NCBI RefSeq assembly: GCF_029867415.1 | Contig: NC_081182.1 | Location: forward strand, 13,700,497 to 13,764,496 | DNA length: 64,000 bases | Direction: 5' to 3' | DNA from: Vicia villosa | Lineage: Eukaryota > Streptophyta > Magnoliopsida > Fabales > Fabaceae | Shown here: piece after piece, positions 57,620-64,000 of the stretch | Layout of the letters: every line of letters starts with the position of its first letter | Position numbering within the stretch: the first letter of the stretch is position 1 | Made by a program: the position numbers and the translations under genes | Notes under the pieces: generated by a model | What the model was told of the DNA's origin: nothing | The model's input: only the letters and a program-made list of their open reading frames with translations | Databases searched by the model: none

Positions 57620-58175
57620 TTCTCACATTTCAGAAAAGCTCTCGGAACACCCAAAAATATATAAATCGGAGCATATTTTCAAAGTAATCTGATTTACAAA
57701 ATACACACTGGAACACTTTTTAAAAGTATTCCGGTAAAAAAATTCATACCGAAACACTTTTTAAATGTTTCAGTTTTCAAAAATTTTTAAAAAAAAATCA
57801 TTTATCAATTTCGGCAATAGACAAAAACCGTGGCCAAAAGTAAAAAGACAACACTTTAAAAAAAAGTGTTACAGTAAACCATTTAGCCATTTCTTGAACC
57901 GGAACACTTTCATAAACTATAAACCGTTCCGGTATGTTAATAATACACTCTACCGGAATATTTTTTAAATGTGTTTCGGTAATGATAATTTTTCCTAAAT
58001 TAATTTCGACAACAAATTAAAACCGTGGCCTAAAGTAAATAGACAACACTTTTGGACCTTTACTGAAACTCATTTAGCAATTTTTCTAACCATAACACTT
58101 TCAAAAAGCGTTCCCGATTTCTTAATAATACACTCTATTGGAACACTTTGAAAAACTGTTCCAATATGATTTTTT
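57620..58175. repeat. Diverged ~195-bp tandem duplication with dispersed CGGAACACTTT motifs
   Basis: ACCGTGGCC(A/T)AAAGTAAA recurs at about 57827 and 58022, and the following ~150 bp align imperfectly. The motif GGAACACTTT or its near relatives occurs about ten times, often facing an inverted AAAGTGTTCCG. Non-coding. Confidence 0.6.
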
Positions 58176-61100
58176 TTTAAAGAAATACTGTAGGAGTACG
58201 ATGCTAAATTTTCTATAATATAGTCTCATAGAGACATATGAAATCAATCAATGAAGTTTATTTTTCTTAGTTAACTATTATTGTCTTTTATTTTAGAACT
58301 TTTTATTAGTTTTTGCTTCCTATTTTAGAGCTTTTATTGTCTTTTATTTGTTAACGTTCCTATTTTGCTTCCTAACATTCTCTTTTTATGTATAAATAAA
58401 TGAAATCTTAAATGTTTAATTTTAACTACATACTTAAGCCAAATGATGATAATATTCTAAAAAACAACCTTAAAATTACGGGCCGTCAACAAAATAAAAA
58501 GAAAAATCCGTTTCAAACCAAACTCTTTTTCAGATGAAACGAGAAGCAAAATAACAATGAATTTTTAAATTATGTGTTAAAAATTCTCGACGACTAGTTA
58601 TTTTTTGTTGATATTTTCTTTTAAAAATATATATTTTTAATAACTTTTCTTGATACCAACATAATCTTGCCTTTGAATTGTTTTGTCTTTATTGAACTAA
58701 TATTTTATTGAGTTTCAATGAGCTTATGGTCAAATTAAGTGTGTAAAATTAACCCGAACAAATATTTTAGAGTTCGAGTTTCATGCAACCCGACTTAACT
58801 CCTCATTTGTATCTCTCTAATTTGAAGTAGTCATATTTATATATAAATATATTTTTAACCAAAATTTAAATTTAAATAGGTTATATTATTAGAATTCAAT
58901 TCTTTCTGGTACGTAGACCAATTTTCGTTGGTACTCAAAATGTCATAATAAATTTAGTTTGAATAAATCCAAGATTACACTAAAAAAACATAAATATATT
59001 CACACATGTAATATCAAATTTGTTTCCAAATTTCATCAAAACAAAAAATTATTTCCTAATTAATATGGTGTGAAATTTCATTCAAAGTAATCTCTATGCC
59101 ATGTATGAAATCCCATTTAAAGTAATCGCTACATTTTATCAGGCCGACCCTAATTTTAGGAAGTCTAATTTTTTTCATTTAAAATATAAAAATACTATAT
59201 TAAAAGCTCAATGCATAAAAAATAGCTATAATAAAAATTCAATACATAAAAAAAATTGATCAAAAGTCAAAAAAATTATAATTAAATTTAATTTTGATTT
59301 ATATAATTATATTTTTATGCGATATTTTTAATTATTATTTTTTTTAATTTAGACATATTTTTATCACAATTGAACTATTATTGAATTGAAAAGTTTAAGA
59401 TAATTTTGTAAAGATCATCTTTAAAATGGCATAATTGACATGAATTTCCTAGGATAAAAACTATCTGAACAAAAAATAGGGTAAAAAAAGTGTTGTTAGC
59501 AATATGAAATTATGAGCAACATAAAAAAGATACCTCAGATCTTCATGGCTTTTCTGTTTTAGTACATCATTGTCCTGTCTTTTCTTTGATCATGCGCAAG
59601 ATGGATGGTGGCAGGTTGCAACCTGTCTTCATCTGCCAAAGTCAACTTTGTATCTTTTAATATAAAAAGTCAACTTTCTTTCATTGAAAAGACATTAAAA
59701 CATGCTATTGTCATAAATTGTTTCATTGACGAGCCAACTTGTTCTTATAATTGATTCTTTATGTGCTTACGTCTGTAATGATAAAAATTACAAACAATTT
59801 TTTACTGAAATGAATGTTATTTAAAAATAATATAGATATAAAATTATTTTAATAGATATTAATTTTATTTGATAATTTTAAGTACAATCTATTAACCACT
59901 TTAAGACAGACGATTTTTTTTAACTCGCGGTGTGTACTTAATTTTGAGATAATAAAGTTAAAATCGGTTTTGATGAAAAGTTTCAAGTTTAGTTATAAAG
60001 AAAAATGATATTGTCAAGGTAGATGCATGCATATGCTAAAGACTTTAGAAAGGCATGTTATCATACTATATTGGTGTTTTTACTTTATAGCACTTGGCTC
60101 TTACTTGACCACCAATGTAACATATTTTTCAAAATTTTTAAAGTTTATTAAATTAGTCACTAAAAAAGACAGTCAAATTTAGAAACAACGACAAATTTAA
60201 GAGTAGACAATTTGTCTTAATATTCAACATAGAATAGAATCCAACACTTTTACGACACATATTTAAAAAATAAATTAATATTAAAAAGTTAAAATAAGTT
60301 TTACAATTTTTTTTATTGATATTTTTTCAATTGATGTCAAATATTAATATGTCATTCGTGCAATACTTATAACACGTATCAGACAATTCAAAAAATATTA
60401 AAAAAAAATCTGTAATTGAATACACTATTTTTTTTTTTACAATTTTCACTCACATATAAAATAATTTAATATATTTTAAAATTAAAAATTATTTTTGATT
60501 AAGATAAATATATAGTAGTTGAAAAATAATAATAAATATTATATTGATAACATAAAAGGACAATTATTTAAAAAAAATACAAATAAGATTTATGAAACAG
60601 ATAAATTATTATATATGCAGCATATTTATGTTTTACATATTTTTTTATATTATTGATGTTTAATTTGGGTATTGTGTGGTGTCCTGAATCCATAAATTTT
60701 AATGGATTGTCATAGATAGAAAGATTTGGGTGGTATGTGTGGGAGTTGAGGCTCATGATTGAACAGTTTTGTCAACGTTTTCGGTTTCCCACTTTCATTA
60801 TCATATGAAATGAGGCTCACACAACACAAATAGTCAAATGAATTTAACTATTTATGATATGATATGTGATACTTTTAAGTGTAAACATGATAAGAACTAG
60901 CAAAAATCACGACATGGATATGATATATATGAATCAAGAAAGTGGCATCCTATGCCACTACTTTTATATGGTCAAAACCTCACCTAGCCACTTTTTACTA
61001 CTTGTGATTGAAAATATGATAGAATCCAATAAAAAATTTTAAGATTGAACTGGATTAGAATTAGTTGTATTAAAGAAATTACTACAATGAGTATAAAATT

Positions 61101-62420
61101 CATTTTATATAGTCATTCTAGTTCAATTAATATAATACATGTTGAAGTAATCACAACCAACTTCTAATTTTATAATATATATATCGAATTAAATTTTAAT
61201 AGATAAGTAACTATATCTAAAACCATAACTAAATATTAAGTTGAAAGTGTATGTTAATATTTTAATTTTTTGTTGAATAATATATAGCGGCTGAAATTTG
61301 TCTTTGTTGGTGATTAAGCGAAAAGTCGCAAGTTCGAATCTGCATCATTATATTTGATATAATATATTTGATATTCTTATATAGTTATTAAAGATATTGT
61401 ATAATAAATAAAAATAAAAACTATAAGAAAATTCTATAACACATACAAAACTATCTTTATAAATGATTTAGATATAATACAACATTTTACAACATAAATT
61501 TTTATAATAGTTATTTTAACAAGTGCTTTAAAAAATCTCGTATCAGTTTTTAGTTAATATAAAAAATAATATAATAATAAATAATCAAATGCTGAATAAT
61601 TTAATTAATAGAATTTTAATTATTAAAAAATTTTAGTTAATAATTTATAATTATTAATAATTTATTTATTTTAATAATTTATTTATTTTAATATATTACG
61701 TAAAAATATTGTTGATAGTGATTGAACTTTAAACCAACAATTTGCACTCATTAATTTCAAATATGACTTATCAATTAAGTTATCTCACAGTAACACTAAA
61801 TTAAAAAATAAAATATTGGATTTTATTTTATAATGGTAGTTGGCATTACGATATTTTCAGATAAAAAAATATCTAAATATCTCCTTTAAGAAATCAAACG
61901 ATATGATCTAGTCTTATTTATAAAAGATAATTTAATTTTTATATTTAATGAATAATCAATGTATTTAATTTAATAATATATAAAATATTTTAATTATTTA
62001 ATTAATTTAATAAAAAAGAAAATGCTAATCAGTATTTTTGAGACACTCTTTAAATGTTAAAGTGTTAAGTTTTATTAAAATACGTGTATTTAATACATTA
62101 AAAGTGTAATGAGAATTGAAATATTAATTTTTATAAAAAATATTTTCTTTATTTAATATGCTTAAAGAGTGTCCTGAAGACACTTGTTAGCAAGACACAT
62201 AAAAAAGTGTCTCTTATATTGAGTCGGATGAGTATTAATTTAATTAATTATTTATTAAAAGGCTGACCATATTAAAAATCCACATCAAAAAACATTGTCT
62301 TTATTTATTTTTCTTTGTTGATTGTTCATTCACGAGGCACAAAATAATCTAAACTTTGACTCTCATTAATAACTCTCTGAATCCAAAGCTGTTTACTTTT
62401 CCAACACACTTCACTCCACC
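58176..62420. other. Long AT-rich intergenic region upstream of the BURP gene
   Basis: About 4.2 kb without a supported gene. It holds A/T runs, a CATGCA-type string near 60026 and a lone GTTCGAATCTGC near 61330 that resembles a pol III B box without the rest of a tRNA. The distal few hundred bases presumably include the BURP promoter. Confidence 0.55.
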
Positions 62421-62421
62421 C

Positions 62422-62429
62422 TTTATATT
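62422..62429 (+). promoter_or_regulatory. Probable TATA box of the BURP gene
   Basis: TTTATATT lies 43-50 bp upstream of the ATG at 62472 in a pyrimidine-rich context, which would leave a short leader of about 20 nt. Confidence 0.4.
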
Positions 62430-62471
62430 CTTTTCCCCCTGCCACACATAACCTTCAAACAAACACAAAAA

Positions 62472-63429
62472 ATGAGACTTTCAATTTCTTCTTGCACCTT
62501 CATCCTATTCACCCTACTCTTCTCTTTGGTAACATCCTCTTAACTATTTTCATACAAACATTTTTTATTTATTAACAAAAAATATATGTACTACATGATA
62601 TTTTCACTTGTTTAATTTTTCAATTTTATGATTATTTTTTTTGCAGATTATTCAAGAGAATTATGCTAGAAAGATAAACAATATCATGGAAGTTGAAAAT
62701 TCTGATCATGAAGATCAACACAATTCTCATAAGAATCATCATCAAAACCAACTAGAGCCTGAATTGAACGTATTTTTCGTTCCGACCGATCTAAAAATCG
62801 GAAAAATAATGCCGATTTATTTTTCGAAAAAAGACATATCAACAACTCCAAAATTTCTCCCCAAAGAAGACTCCGAAAAACTCCCTTTCACCCCAAAAAA
62901 ACTCCCTCTCCTTCTAGATTTCTTCTCCATCCCAAAAGACTCACCACAAGCCAAAGCCATGAAGTACACACTAGACCAATGCAACTTTGAGCCAATGGAA
63001 GGCGAAACAAAATTCTGCGCAACATCATTAGAATCTCTATTCGATTTCGCAAACTCCATGTTCGGTCCAAACTCAAACTTCAAGTTTTTGACCACAAAAC
63101 ATGTCACAGAATCCACCATCCCTTTACAAAACTACACCATAACAAAAGTGAACAAAATCTCAGTTCCTAATGCTTTTGGATGTCACCCCATGCCGTACCC
63201 TTATGCGGTATTCTATTGTCATACACAAAAGGGTGATGCCAATTTGTATGAGATTGTTGTTGAAGGAGAGAACGGTGGAGTTGTTGAAGCTGCGGCGATT
63301 TGTCATATAGATACTTCGAAATGGGACGCCGATCATGTCGCCTTTCGAGTTCTTAATACTCGGCCGGGGAAGTCTCCGGTGTGCCATTTTTTTCCGCCTG
63401 ATAATCTGGTTTTGGTTCCTACACCATAA
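62472..63429 (+). CDS. BURP-domain protein, USP-like (two exons)
   Basis: Exon 1 (62472-62528) encodes MRLSISSCTFILFTLLFSL, a signal peptide. The 118-bp intron has donor GTAACA and acceptor TTTTTTGCAG; exon 2 is 62647-63429, in phase 0. The product has 279 residues. After a short His/Asn-rich segment comes the BURP domain: NVFFVPTDLKIGKIMPIYF, two conserved cysteines (in DQCNFE and TKFCATS), then the four CH pairs spaced CH-X10-CH-X26-CH-X25-CH, exactly the BURP rule. The small variable region and length fit the USP/BNM2-like subgroup known from Vicia faba seeds. BURP proteins are secreted or in storage compartments; their molecular role is unclear. The gene appears undamaged, with a TATA-like site upstream. 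Confidence 0.95.
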
Positions 63430-64000
63430 AAAAATTGTAGTTGTTTTGTTTATGTATGTGTATGACAAACTTGTCAACTATAATAATAATAATAATTATA
63501 GTTCTAGGATGGTGTAATATGAAAGATCATCTTGATGCAAAACTAGATAATAAAGATGATGTTATTGTATGATTTTATATCTTTGTAGTTCTGAATTATA
63601 TTTTGTATATGCTGGTTTAATTTGTTTTTAATGAAGCTCATTTTAAAGAATAAATTATGTATATGAAATTATTTATTTAATATATCTGAAAAATATTTTT
63701 TTTCCTTGTAATATGATCGAGATAATTTTATCCAATTGTGTAATAGAGAGACTGACGTTCGTTCGATTGAGATTAAATAGTTCTGATTCATTCTTGATAG
63801 AATTAAAATTTATTTTTGCTAGCAAAAGTTGCTTATGCAAGAAGAAGTTTTGTTTTTAAATGAAATCTTTTTTATTGATTGAAAAACAGGAAGAATAAAA
63901 AAGGTAAACAAGCTAAAAAGTCAAATATGATGACAAATTGTTTTTAAAAAATGTGATTAAAAATAGTCTAAAGTCAAAAGTTGTATTGTTGATGTGCGTA
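63430..64000. other. 3' flank of the BURP gene
   Basis: Contains an (ATA)n tract at ~63481-63500, several AATAAA/AATGAA-like polyadenylation candidates (for example near 63649) and AT-rich DNA to the window edge. No further gene seen. Confidence 0.55.

Noticed and set aside
61310..61345. B-box-like GTTCGAATCTGC suggesting a tRNA
   Set aside because: No acceptor stem, A box or anticodon arm found around it.
1..64000. CRISPR arrays, operons or other prokaryotic features
   Set aside because: The window is clearly plant nuclear DNA with spliced genes and LTR retrotransposons; tandem arrays lack a repeat-spacer structure.

Overview
The window is plant nuclear DNA, most likely from a legume of the pea/vetch/lentil group (tribe Fabeae) or a close relative. 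The basis is an Ogre-type (Ty3/gypsy, Tat lineage) retrotransposon with the extra ORF1 and tRNA-Arg-type primer site typical of legume Ogres, a SIRE/Maximus-type Ty1/copia element, and two small genes of legume-prominent families (a USP-like BURP protein and an organ-specific DUF2775 protein). Genes have short GT-AG introns and intergenic DNA is very AT-rich.

Layout. 1-1275: left flank with tandem repeats and exon 1 (800-871) of a B3-domain gene. 1276-25483: a reverse-oriented Ogre element flanked by the 5-bp duplication GATAG, inserted exactly at the end of intron 1 of that gene; exons 2 and 3 lie at 25489-26182 in matching phase. The Ogre lost about 1.8 kb of its 3' LTR and its reading frames carry at least eight in-frame stops and one frameshift. 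Nested in its gag (8264-17827, duplication GCGTG) is a structurally intact SIRE-type copia element whose LTRs look identical. 26491-27270: three 288-bp tandem units with tRNA-like pol III boxes. 27460-30054: a solo LTR of an Ogre relative. 30243-37831: a cluster of a GRF zinc-finger gene, two B3-like genes and a FAR1/MULE-type gene with one premature stop. The 5'UTR intron of the FAR1 gene holds a 4.5-kb solo LTR (38040-42540, duplication CCCAC).

43200-62400: transposon debris, including LINE fragments, a hAT-like non-autonomous element loaded with a minisatellite, a Helitron-like element inflated by ~360-bp repeats, Tourist/hAT-type MITEs and a probable gypsy LTR. Embedded in it is a small intact DUF2775 gene (48060-48462). 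62472-63429: an intact two-exon BURP gene.

The genes do not form a pathway. The main story is host genes whose introns were hit by young LTR retrotransposons and solo LTRs, with repeat expansion inside the elements. No evidently new biochemical system was found. The most unusual points are the splice-acceptor insertion in the B3 gene and the GRF/B3/FAR1 cluster. All alignments, exon joins and difference counts were done by eye.
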